Source of the DNA: Nocardiopsis algeriensis
Lineage (GTDB): Bacteria > Actinomycetota > Actinomycetes > Streptosporangiales > Streptosporangiaceae
NCBI RefSeq assembly: GCF_014203695.1
Contig: NZ_JACHJO010000007.1
Location: 124,001 to 188,000 of the forward strand
DNA length: 64,000 bases
Direction of reading: 5' to 3'
In this document: positions 27,370 through 36,166 of the stretch, one piece after another
How the letters are laid out: the number at the start of each line of letters is the position of its first letter
Position numbering within the stretch: the first letter of the stretch is position 1
Translations under genes and position numbers: made by a program
The notes under the pieces: generated by a model
Told to the model about the DNA's origin: nothing
Databases searched by the model: none
The model's input: only the letters and a program-made list of their open reading frames with translations

Positions 27370-28995
27370 ATGACCACATACGGAATCGACCTTGGCACCA
27401 CCTACTCGTGCGTGGCCTCGGTGGACGACACGGGTCGCGCCGCGATCGCCAAGAACGCCGTGGGCAACGACACCACCCCCTCCGTGGTCTACTTCGAGTC
27501 CGCCCGCAACGTGGTGGTCGGCGAGGAGGCCAAGAACACCGCCCTCCTCTACCCCGACCTGGTCGTGTCCCTGGTCAAGCGGCAGATGGGCGCCTCCGCG
27601 GACTACGAGTTCCACGGCCGGCGCCACACCCCCGAGTCGGTCTCCGCGCTCATCCTGCGCGAGCTGGCCCGCGCCGCCGGGGAGCACGACCGCAGCACCG
27701 TCGAGGACGTCGTCATCACGGTGCCCGCCTACTTCGGCATCCACGAGAAGGAGGCCACCCGCCGCGCCGGGCAGATCGCCGGGCTCAACGTGCTGGACAT
27801 CGTGCCCGAGCCGGTCGCCGCCGCCCTGCACTACCAGAGCCTGGACAGCAGCGCGGGCGTGCGCCACCTGCTCGTCTACGACCTGGGCGGGGGCACCTTC
27901 GACACCACCGTCATCCGGGTGGAGGACAACGACGTACGGGTGGTGTGCACCGACGGCGACCACCGGCTCGGCGGCGCCGACTGGGACGAGAAGCTCGCCG
28001 ACCTGATGCTGGAGCGGTTCACCGACCTGCATCCCAGCCCCGACCCGAGCGCCGACGAGCAGTTCCTGCAGGACGTGGCCGCCGCCGCAGAGCAGGTCAA
28101 ACGGTCGCTGAGCATCCGTGAGCACGCCCGCCACAACCTGCGCTTCGGCGGGGAGGCGGTGCGGGTGGAGCTGACCCGGGGCGACTTCGAGGCACTCACC
28201 TCCGACCTCCTGGAGCGCACCCTCACCATCACCGAGCGCACCGTCGCCATGGCGCGCGAACGCGGGGTGGACTCCTTCGACGACGTCCTGCTGGTGGGCG
28301 GCATGACCCGCATGCCCGCGGTGTCGCGCTCCCTGCGCGAACGCTTCGGGTTCGACCCCCACCTGCACGAACCCGACCTGGCGGTGGCCAAGGGGGCCGC
28401 GCTGTTCGCCATGGTCCGCCAGGTCAAGAACGTCATGGACGTGTCGGGGCCGACCGACCGCGCCCGGCGGGCGGAGGAGGTCGGCGCGGCCCTGGGCATC
28501 ACCCGCGCACAGGTCGAGCAGCTCGCCGCCAAGACCGTCACGAGCGTGTCCCCGCGGGCGTTCGGCGTCAAGGCCACCGACAGCACCGACCCGCTGTTCG
28601 CCACCGACCCCGGCCGCGCCCGCCAGTACATCAGCCACCTCATCGAGGCCAACACCCCGCTGCCGGTCACGGTCGAGGACGGGTTCGCGACCGTCTGGCC
28701 GGACCAGGAACAGGTGGAGATCGACGTCTGGGAGCAGGCGGGCTCGGTGGCCTCCGAGGAGCTGGAGCACAACGTCCGCATCGGCGACGCCCTGCTCACC
28801 GGGCTGCCCAAGGGACCGGCGGGCACGCCCTTCCGGATCGAGTTCCGCCTCGGCGAGACCGGTCTGCTGCGGGTGCGCGGCTGGGACCCCGGCAGCGGCA
28901 AGGAGATCCGCTTCGACGTCCAGATCGGCGGGATGAGCCACGACGACGTCCGCGAGGCGCGCGAGGCCGTCGCGATGATACGCACCTCCGGCTGA
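27370..28995 (+). CDS. Hsp70/DnaK-like chaperone, short form
   Basis: 541 residues from the ATG at 27370 (AGGAAAGG upstream); housekeeping DnaK is about 610-640. The nucleotide-binding domain is complete: YGIDLGTTYSCVASV (phosphate 1), VYDLGGGTFDTTVIRV (phosphate 2) and VLLVGGMTRMPAVSR (adenosine). A beta-type substrate domain follows (NTPLPVTVEDGF and after), but the helical lid and acidic C-terminal motif are missing; the protein stops shortly after FDVQIGGMSHDDVREAREAV. A lidless Hsp70 would bind clients weakly or act as an ATP-driven switch. Together with the GrpE-like gene it opens the double-GTPase operon. Confidence 0.9.
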   Translation: MTTYGIDLGTTYSCVASVDDTGRAAIAKNAVGNDTTPSVVYFESARNVVVGEEAKNTALLYPDLVVSLVKRQMGASADYEFHGRRHTPESVSALILRELARAAGEHDRSTVEDVVITVPAYFGIHEKEATRRAGQIAGLNVLDIVPEPVAAALHYQSLDSSAGVRHLLVYDLGGGTFDTTVIRVEDNDVRVVCTDGDHRLGGADWDEKLADLMLERFTDLHPSPDPSADEQFLQDVAAAAEQVKRSLSIREHARHNLRFGGEAVRVELTRGDFEALTSDLLERTLTITERTVAMARERGVDSFDDVLLVGGMTRMPAVSRSLRERFGFDPHLHEPDLAVAKGAALFAMVRQVKNVMDVSGPTDRARRAEEVGAALGITRAQVEQLAAKTVTSVSPRAFGVKATDSTDPLFATDPGRARQYISHLIEANTPLPVTVEDGFATVWPDQEQVEIDVWEQAGSVASEELEHNVRIGDALLTGLPKGPAGTPFRIEFRLGETGLLRVRGWDPGSGKEIRFDVQIGGMSHDDVREAREAVAMIRTSG

Positions 28996-29035
28996 CCGGC
29001 CGGACGGACCACCCACGGAGGGAGCTGCGGGCACG

Positions 29036-32000
29036 ATGCCCTGGGACGCCCGGGAACGGCAGCGCTACGAGGAAGAGGTGCTCACGGCGGCGCGCACCGG
29101 CGGCCCGCCCGAGGACCTGTTCGTGCGCTACGGCATCGGGCCGGGCCTGGAACGCAGGCTCGGCGCCGACCCGGAGGCGTTCCGTGCGCACGTGGCGGCG
29201 GTGTGCACCTACTGGCGGGGCATGCAGAGCCGCCGCCGCAGCCTGCGCAAGGTACTGGTGGACCTGGTGGCGGCACACGAGCGCCTGGAGCGCGAGGGCG
29301 TGCTCACCCACGGGCACTTCCACCGGGTACGGGCCGAGGCGGCCGGCCGTGCCCTCACCGAGTGGTCCGACATCGCGGGCGGTCTCAGCACCTCCGTCCT
29401 GGAGCGGCAGGTCTTCCAGGCGATGGCGCGCTCGGTGGGGGTGAACGAGGAGACCGCCGAACGCGTCCTGGGTGAGCGGGGCGTGCGGGTGGTCGAGCAG
29501 CTGCCGCAGCTGCCGCTGTCACCGCCGGTGCGCACCTTCCGGACCCTGCGCGACAACCTGCGCACCTGCGGGGCCGCCTTCTCCCCGGCGGTGGTGTTCG
29601 GCTCCGAGCGGCTGGCACGCGGCTTCACCCTCCTGGAGGGCTTCCGCCTGCGCGACGGCACCGTCCTGGACGACGAGGCCCTGGCCGCGGCCGTGCGCCG
29701 CATCCAGGTGGAACCGATGACCGAGGGCAAGGCCGCGGCCGAGAACGTGCTGAGCATCCTGCGCTCGTGCGAGGGTCCCCCGGCCCGCGACGCGCTCGTG
29801 CTGTGGGAGGTGGTGGGCGACCTTCGGGAACGCCCCGGCGCCCTGGGCGAGAAGGGGCTGGCCCGGCCCTGGATCCACCGGGGGCTGGCCGATCAGGAGG
29901 CGCTGCTGCTGGCCGCGTCGGTGCGGCGCTCGACCGCCGCGGCCGGCTCCGGCGGCACGGCGCGGGCCGAGCACGAGGTGCGCGAGCTGCTGGGTGCCGA
30001 CCGCCTGCGCCGGGCGCAGGCCGCCGCGGCGGACCTGCCCCGCGACCACGGCCTGGCCGAGCTGGTGCGCGAGCGGGTGCGCCGGGTGGAGGACCTGCTT
30101 CGCGAGGCCGACCGCGAGCTCCGCGGAGGCGATCCCGAGGCGGCGGCCCGCGCGCTGGACACCGCCGCGCGCCTGGCCGCCGACGACGACGAGATCCCCG
30201 CGCGCCTGGGCGAGGTGGAGCCGCTGCCGCCGCGCGCCGCCACCGCCGACACCGGCGAGCACGGCGCGGTGGTGTCCTGGCAGCCCAGCCCGAGCCTTGC
30301 GGGCCGGATCAGCTACCGCGTGGCCCGCCGGATCGGCCGGGGGCCGGGTGCCCGCGAGGTGCCGCTGGGCGAGCTGTCGGGGACCTCGCTGACCGACACC
30401 GGAATTCCGGTGGGGGCCGAGGTCCGCTACGCGGTGGCGGCGGTCCGCTGCGGAAGGGCGGTGTCGGAGCCCGTGATCACACCGCCGGTGATGCTCACCC
30501 CGGAGGTCGGCGACCTGCTGGTGCACACCGGGGAGGACGCGGTGACCGCGACCTGGCGTGTACCGCCCGAGGCGGTGAGCGTGGAGGTGGTGCGCGGCGA
30601 GGGAGCCCCGCCCCGTCCGGGCGGCGACGTGGTGCGCGTGCCCAACGACGGCACGGGGTTCCGCGACACGGGGGTGCGCTCCGGCACCGAGTACTTCTAC
30701 CGGATCCGGGCGGTGTACCTGACCTCCAGCGGCCACGCCCGCGGGTCGGCCGGCACGATCCGGCGCGTGGTCCCGGGTCCTGCCCCGGTTCCGGTCGACG
30801 TCCTGCGGGTGGTGCCCGGCGACAGCGGTTTCGTCGCCGAGTGGACCCGCCCGCCGCACGGCCGCGTCGTGCTGCGTGCCGCCGCCGAGCCGCCCCCGTG
30901 GCCCGAGGGCGCCGCGGTCCCCCTGTCCGACCTCGCCGTCTACGGCCGCGAGCTGCTCCCCGCCGCCGTCCCGGCGGACACCGCCCCGCCCGCGCACGGC
31001 CTCCCCGCCCCGGACGGTGTTCCCCTGCCCCGGGCCGACGAGGACGCCGGGGCTCCCCGGGTACCCGCGGAGGCCGCCGGCCCGGCAGGCGCCGGGGCCG
31101 CGATGGGCACGCCTTCGGCACGGGCACGCGCTCCTTTCCCGGAGGTCGGCGGGCCTGCGACAGATGCGGGCGCAGACGACGCGGACGACGCGGACGCCTT
31201 CGGGGCGGAAGGCGTCCGCGCGCTCGGCAGCGGCCACCCGGCCGCGTCCCGACCCGGCGGCCCCCCGGCGGAGATGTCCGGGGAGGACGGCCGCGCCGCC
31301 GCGGCCGTCGGGGAACCGAGCGCCGTCCCGGTGACCGCGCCTCCCGGGCGCGGCGGCGAGCGCCGTGCCGGCACCGCCTCCGGGCACGTGCACGATCGGG
31401 GCCCCGGCAGCTCCGGGACGGCGGGGAGCTGCCTCACCGCACCGGTCGGCGGCACCCCGGTGGAGGAGGCAGCACCCGTGCCGCTGCGGACCGGTCACGC
31501 CGGCCCCGCAGGAGAACGCACCCGCCCCGTGTCCGGCACCGGGCCGGAAAAGGCCCCGGAGGACGCAGCCGCGCCCGGGGACGCCGGCCCCGACGGTGCC
31601 CCCGCAGGGCACACGCCCCGCGGCCGGGTCGGTGCCGATGCGGTGGACCGGGTCGTGTCCGCTCCGGTGGTGCTGGAGCCGGGGGCCCACCACGTGCTCG
31701 CGGTGACCCTGGCCGGGGACCGGGCCGTGGCCGGGGCACGGGTGCGGGTGGTCGCGGTCCCGCCCGTGGCGGGGCTCCGTGCCGAGCGGTTCGACGGCGT
31801 GGTGCGGCTGGGGTGGACCTGGCCCGACGGCGCCGCCACCGCCGCTGTGTCGTGGTGCTCGGACGAGAGCGGCGAGGAGCTGGGCCGGCGGGTGTGCACC
31901 CGCCTCCGGTACGAGTCGGACGGCGGCTTCGAGGCCCCCATGGGCACCGGCTCCGTGCGCGTGGCCGTGCGCACGCTCGCCACCACCGGTACCGGCGAGG

Positions 32001-32347
32001 CCGCCGGTGTCCCGGCCGTGACGACCGTGCCGGGATGGAGCGTGCTCGCCTACCGGATCGCACCGGTCGGCCTGCTGCGCCGGGAGCGGCGGGTGAGCCT
32101 GACCGCCGAGTCCGCCTGCGCCGCGCCCGAGATCGCCGTCGTCCACGCCGAGGGCGCCGTCCAGCCGCACGGCCCGGGCCAGGGCCGGGTCCTGGCCGTG
32201 TTCCCCGCCCGGCACCTGGAGGCGGGCGAACAGGTCTCCCTGCGGGTCCGGCCGCCGCGCTCGGGGTGGCTCATGTGCTTTCCCGTCGGCGGGGACACCC
32301 CGGGTGTACGCCTCCGCCAGCCGTCCGTGAAGGAACTGCGCCTGTGA
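29036..32347 (+). CDS. Large fibronectin-III protein of the GTPase operon
   Basis: 1,103 residues; no signal peptide or membrane segment, so cytoplasmic. Residues 1-390 are helical and charged, opening MPWDARERQRYEEEVLTAAR. About 400-640 hold three fibronectin-III-like sandwiches (VVSWQPSPSLAG; ATWRVPPEAVSVEVVRGEG; YFYRIRAVYLTSSG). About 640-880 is an Ala/Pro/Gly/Glu-rich disordered linker. The C-terminal 220 residues are a fourth beta-sandwich region (VVRLGWTWPDGAATAAVSWC, and after). FN3 modules inside bacteria serve as protein-binding arms, so this is probably the scaffold or target-recognition subunit of the operon. The gene follows the Hsp70-like gene by 40 nt and precedes the GTPase gene by 199 nt; that gap holds nothing recognised. 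Confidence 0.72.
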   Translation: MPWDARERQRYEEEVLTAARTGGPPEDLFVRYGIGPGLERRLGADPEAFRAHVAAVCTYWRGMQSRRRSLRKVLVDLVAAHERLEREGVLTHGHFHRVRAEAAGRALTEWSDIAGGLSTSVLERQVFQAMARSVGVNEETAERVLGERGVRVVEQLPQLPLSPPVRTFRTLRDNLRTCGAAFSPAVVFGSERLARGFTLLEGFRLRDGTVLDDEALAAAVRRIQVEPMTEGKAAAENVLSILRSCEGPPARDALVLWEVVGDLRERPGALGEKGLARPWIHRGLADQEALLLAASVRRSTAAAGSGGTARAEHEVRELLGADRLRRAQAAAADLPRDHGLAELVRERVRRVEDLLREADRELRGGDPEAAARALDTAARLAADDDEIPARLGEVEPLPPRAATADTGEHGAVVSWQPSPSLAGRISYRVARRIGRGPGAREVPLGELSGTSLTDTGIPVGAEVRYAVAAVRCGRAVSEPVITPPVMLTPEVGDLLVHTGEDAVTATWRVPPEAVSVEVVRGEGAPPRPGGDVVRVPNDGTGFRDTGVRSGTEYFYRIRAVYLTSSGHARGSAGTIRRVVPGPAPVPVDVLRVVPGDSGFVAEWTRPPHGRVVLRAAAEPPPWPEGAAVPLSDLAVYGRELLPAAVPADTAPPAHGLPAPDGVPLPRADEDAGAPRVPAEAAGPAGAGAAMGTPSARARAPFPEVGGPATDAGADDADDADAFGAEGVRALGSGHPAASRPGGPPAEMSGEDGRAAAAVGEPSAVPVTAPPGRGGERRAGTASGHVHDRGPGSSGTAGSCLTAPVGGTPVEEAAPVPLRTGHAGPAGERTRPVSGTGPEKAPEDAAAPGDAGPDGAPAGHTPRGRVGADAVDRVVSAPVVLEPGAHHVLAVTLAGDRAVAGARVRVVAVPPVAGLRAERFDGVVRLGWTWPDGAATAAVSWCSDESGEELGRRVCTRLRYESDGGFEAPMGTGSVRVAVRTLATTGTGEAAGVPAVTTVPGWSVLAYRIAPVGLLRRERRVSLTAESACAAPEIAVVHAEGAVQPHGPGQGRVLAVFPARHLEAGEQVSLRVRPPRSGWLMCFPVGGDTPGVRLRQPSVKELRL

Positions 32348-32546
32348 GAACTCCCCCGCCCGGCCACCGGGTGAACGTCCGGGTCCGCGCCCGCCCGTGC
32401 CGCACCCGGCCCCGCCCTCCCGGGGAGCGGGGGTCCGCCGTACCGGCTCGGCCCTCGCCCCGCGCCCCGGTTCCCCGCCGCACGCGCCGGAGGGCCGGAG
32501 ACGCTCCGCCCCGGCCCGGGGTCCGGTGCGTCCTCCAGGAGGAGCG

Positions 32547-33746
32547 GTGACCCTGCCCAAGCCCCCGCTGGCGCTGCGCGGCGACCGCCTCGTGTGCCCC
32601 TACTGCTACTCCCGGTTCGCCGAACGCGAGATCCGCTTCCGGTGCACCGGCCGCCCCGGTCCCGACGGCCGGGCGTGCGAACCCGCGGAGGACCCCGCGC
32701 TCCGCGCCCACCTGGGCAGGCGCGAGCACCTGCCGCCGGTGTTCACCGCCGACGGCCGCCGCGCCCAGGCCCGCTGTCCGGGGTGCTCGGCCACCACCGG
32801 CAAGCAGGTGTGCGCCACCTGCCACGCCCAGCTGCCGGTGAACTTCGGCCGGATCCGCAGCCGCCTCATCGCGCTGGTCGGGGCCCGCGACGCCGGCAAG
32901 ACCGTGTTCATGACGGTGCTCATCCACGAGTTGATGAACCGGGTGGGCTCGCGCTTCCAGGCGTCGGTGGGCGGTTCCGACGACCACACCCGCCACCGGT
33001 TCCGCGCCGACTACGAGTCCCCCCTCTACGACGGAGCGCGCCTGCTGGGCGCCACCCGCCGCGCCGGGGTGGCCCGCGAGCCCCTGGTGTTCCGCTTCAC
33101 CACTCAGCGGCGCGGCCTCACCGGCAGGCGGCCGCACCACACGCTGCTGTCGTTCTTCGACACCGCGGGCGAGGACCTCACCTCCGACGCCAGCGTCGAG
33201 GAGAACCTGCGCTACCTCAACAACGCCGACGGCGTGATCCTGCTCCTGGACCCCCTGCAGATGCGCGGTGCGCGCGAGGCCGCCGCCGCCGGGACCCGCA
33301 TGCCCGCCCCCGGCGGCGCGGAGAACCTCCCGCTGGACATGCTGGGCCGGGTCACCGATCTGCTGCTGCGCAAGGAGGGCTCGTCCCGTCTGATCCGGGT
33401 GCCGATCGCGGTGTGCCTGACCAAGCTCGACGCCTTCCTCGAACAGCTGGACGCCGGTTCCCCGCTGCGCAGGCCCCAGCCCACGGCGCCCTACTTCGAC
33501 GAGTCCGACAGCCAGGACGTGCACGCCCAGATCCGCCAGCTGCTGGACCGCTGGGACGGAGGCGGGATCGACGGCCACGTCGCCAACCACTACGCCAACG
33601 CGCGCTACTTCGGGGTGTCGGCCCTGGGCCACACCCCCGACGCCGACAACCGCGTCCAGGGCGGTGTGCGCCCTTACCGGGTGGCCGACCCCTTCCTGTG
33701 GATGCTCAGCGAGTTCGGTGTCGTCCCCTCCCGGGAGGGCGCGTGA
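32547..33746 (+). CDS. Zinc-ribbon GTPase, first of a double-GTPase pair
   Basis: 399 residues from the GTG at 32547, with GGAGGAGC just upstream. Cysteines at 17, 20, 33, 44 and 77, 80, 89, 92 suggest two zinc ribbons at the N-terminus (VCPYCYSRF; RCPGCSATTGKQVCATC). The P-loop is GARDAGKT at 112-119, the Walker B/switch-II motif is FFDTAGED (Asp205) and the base-specificity motif is CLTKLD at 290-295, so this is a complete TRAFAC-type GTPase. The DTAG switch resembles Rab/Ras-like and DO-GTPase families. Its stop overlaps the GTG upstream of the GAP1-like gene. GTP hydrolysis is inferred from the motifs. Confidence 0.85.
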   Translation: MTLPKPPLALRGDRLVCPYCYSRFAEREIRFRCTGRPGPDGRACEPAEDPALRAHLGRREHLPPVFTADGRRAQARCPGCSATTGKQVCATCHAQLPVNFGRIRSRLIALVGARDAGKTVFMTVLIHELMNRVGSRFQASVGGSDDHTRHRFRADYESPLYDGARLLGATRRAGVAREPLVFRFTTQRRGLTGRRPHHTLLSFFDTAGEDLTSDASVEENLRYLNNADGVILLLDPLQMRGAREAAAAGTRMPAPGGAENLPLDMLGRVTDLLLRKEGSSRLIRVPIAVCLTKLDAFLEQLDAGSPLRRPQPTAPYFDESDSQDVHAQIRQLLDRWDGGGIDGHVANHYANARYFGVSALGHTPDADNRVQGGVRPYRVADPFLWMLSEFGVVPSREGA

Positions 33747-33781
33747 CCGGGCCGTCCCAGATCCGACCGAAGGACACGCCG

Positions 33782-36166
33782 ATGGGCTACGCCCAGCTCT
33801 ACTACACCTCGTGCGAGCGCGGGCTGTCGGGCTACGCCGGGTACCAGTTCAACGCGGCCACGCCCGGTGTCGACCCGCGGGTGCTGCGCGAGGTCGAGCG
33901 GTTCACCGTCTACGAGCCCCCGCGCACCCTGGCTCCCGACCGGGTCGAGGAGCACCCGGTCAACCTCTGCTACTCGCCGGACCTGGGCGGGGTCCCGGTG
34001 CTGAGCAGGGTGGTCTCGTGCGGGGACGACCCGTCGGGGCGGCCGGGCAACTACTTCGTGCACAGCCTGGTGGGGGCGTGCGGTCCGCTGCCCGCCGAGC
34101 TGTGGGGGGCGGACTTCTGGGTGTCGGCGCCGGTGGCCGCTCCCGACCTGCCGGGCCTGGAGGTCCGCGTCGGCCCCCTGGACCGCTCCCGCACGCACGC
34201 CTGGCTGCACCGCCGGCCGCCCGAACTGGTGGCGGCGCTGCTGGCGGCCGCGGACGGCGCGGTGGGCGGCGGCCGGCCGCTGGTCCTGGTGGCCGGCAGC
34301 GAGGCGGTCGCCCACTGGGTGGCGGCCCTGGCGCACCTGCTGCCGCCCGGGCGGGCCCGGGCGCTGTCCTTCGCCACCTACAGCGCCGACCCCGACGAGA
34401 CGCCCGTGCACGTGGTCGGTGTCGCGCCCGGGACCGACACCGACACCCTGCGCGGCCGGTTCACCGTCGTGGACCCGGAGTCCGCCTCCGCGGACACCCT
34501 TCCCCGGCCCTCGGCCGAGGCCTGGGCGGTGGCGACCAGGCTCGTGCGCACGGGACCGGTGAAGGCCGCGGACCTGTGGCGGGCCTGTGCCCGGCACGCC
34601 TCGGGCCGGGAGACCTCCCTCGCCGACTGGTACCCGGTCCTGGCCGCGACCGCGCTGCGCGGCGGCGCCGAGCAGGGCCCGCGGGAGGTACGGGCGGTAC
34701 GCGCGTGGCTGGCGGAGGCGGTGGAGCGGCTGGCCCCGGCCGATACCGCCGCGCTGGTGTCGCGGATCCTGGACACGGGCTCCTCCGAACTCGACGACCG
34801 GGCGCTGGCCGACCTGCAGAAGGTCGCGCACCGGTCGGGCTCGGCGCCGGTCACCGAACGCCTGGAGCGCATGCTGGCCCGCCGCAGCCTGGACGCCGTC
34901 GCCGCGGGGACGGCCGCCCCGCCGGTGGCGCCGCTGCGCTCCGAACCGGTGCGCACGGCCGTGCGGGGGCGCATCTCCGCGCTGCTGGAGGACACGCGCG
35001 GCCCGCTGCGGCCGGAACGGGTGGTGGAACTGCTCGACTGGGCGCGGGCGGGCGGGCTGGTGCCGCCCGCGGTCAGCCTGGAGCGCTACGGACGCGACAC
35101 CGTCGCCCCGCTGCTGGCCGCCGCCCCAGGTGCCGTCCCCTCCCCTGCGGTGGCGGCCCTGCTGGGCACGCACCCGGAGATGCGGCGCGGCGCGGCCGAG
35201 CGTCTCTGCGCCCTGCCCCGCGAGCGGCTGGCCGTGCTGGCCGCCGGTCCGGCGGGCGCCCTGTTCTCCGGCGATCGCGGCGGCTCGGGTGCGCTGCTGC
35301 GCGAACTGCGCCTGCTGGGCACCGACGACCGCTCCGACCCGGTGCGCCTGCTGGCGGCGGTGATGGCGGTGCGCGGGGAAGGGCGTGCCGCGGGTGCCCC
35401 GGGCATCGCCGGGCACGACCTGGACGCCGACCTCCTCGTGCGGGTGTGGGGGCCCGGCCACGGCCCCCGGGCCGCACTGCTCACCCTGCGCGGGCTGCGG
35501 CCGGGGCCCCGGGTGTGCCCGGAGGCGGGCGAGTGGGTGGCGCGGGCGCTGGTGGCCGTGCCCCCGCCGGGCGGCGAGAGGGACTGGCACGAACTGGTCG
35601 AGGAGGTCTCGCGCCACTGGATGGGCGACCGTCTTCCGGAGGAGGCGCTGGGCGTGGTGGGCGACTGGGCGATGGTGGCCTCCCAGTTGGCCGAGGTGCG
35701 CCGCAGCGGCACCGAGCACGGCCCCCGGCTGCTGGAGCCGGTGTACCGGGTGCTGCCGGGGGTGCACCCCGCTGCGGCCGAGATGGCCCGGCGCACGGTG
35801 GCCGACCTGCTCCTGAACTGGGACGATCCGCTCAGGGTCGCGGAGGCGCTGCGGGAGTGCCCCGACGGGGTCTTCTCCGCCTACCGGTCGGCGGCGGCCG
35901 TCAGGCTGGAGGGCGAGAGCCCCGACACCGGGACGGCGGCCCGCGTGTACCGCGTGGCCCGCCTGGTCGGCGAGCGCGGCGGCCGGGCCCTGAGCCTGGA
36001 GCGGGAGGTGCTCTCCCCGGCGCTGGCCACGTGGCGGCGGCGCCACGTGGCGGGTGTGCGCAGAAAGCTGCCGCGTGAGGAGGCGGCCGGCTTCGACACC
36101 TGGGTGCAGGAGTGGCGCGCGCCGAGCGGTCACCTGTTCTCCCGCTGGGTCGGGAGGCGCGTGTGA
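33782..36166 (+). CDS. GTPase-associated protein 1 (GAP1-like)
   Basis: 794 residues from the ATG at 33782, which has AAGGA seven bases upstream; a GTG at 33743 overlapping the previous stop would add 13 residues. The N-terminal domain (MGYAQLYYTSCERGLSGYAG, then VNLCYSPDLGG, PGNYFVHSLVG) is the pattern of the GAP1 N-terminal domain. A Leu/Ala-rich helical middle (about 120-330) and a long helical-repeat C-terminal part follow. GAP1 proteins always sit beside double GTPases and are thought to regulate or sense through them; the biochemical role is not established to my knowledge. It is soluble and without enzyme motifs. It overlaps the next GTPase gene by 4 nt (GTGA). Confidence 0.8.
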   Translation: MGYAQLYYTSCERGLSGYAGYQFNAATPGVDPRVLREVERFTVYEPPRTLAPDRVEEHPVNLCYSPDLGGVPVLSRVVSCGDDPSGRPGNYFVHSLVGACGPLPAELWGADFWVSAPVAAPDLPGLEVRVGPLDRSRTHAWLHRRPPELVAALLAAADGAVGGGRPLVLVAGSEAVAHWVAALAHLLPPGRARALSFATYSADPDETPVHVVGVAPGTDTDTLRGRFTVVDPESASADTLPRPSAEAWAVATRLVRTGPVKAADLWRACARHASGRETSLADWYPVLAATALRGGAEQGPREVRAVRAWLAEAVERLAPADTAALVSRILDTGSSELDDRALADLQKVAHRSGSAPVTERLERMLARRSLDAVAAGTAAPPVAPLRSEPVRTAVRGRISALLEDTRGPLRPERVVELLDWARAGGLVPPAVSLERYGRDTVAPLLAAAPGAVPSPAVAALLGTHPEMRRGAAERLCALPRERLAVLAAGPAGALFSGDRGGSGALLRELRLLGTDDRSDPVRLLAAVMAVRGEGRAAGAPGIAGHDLDADLLVRVWGPGHGPRAALLTLRGLRPGPRVCPEAGEWVARALVAVPPPGGERDWHELVEEVSRHWMGDRLPEEALGVVGDWAMVASQLAEVRRSGTEHGPRLLEPVYRVLPGVHPAAAEMARRTVADLLLNWDDPLRVAEALRECPDGVFSAYRSAAAVRLEGESPDTGTAARVYRVARLVGERGGRALSLEREVLSPALATWRRRHVAGVRRKLPREEAAGFDTWVQEWRAPSGHLFSRWVGRRV

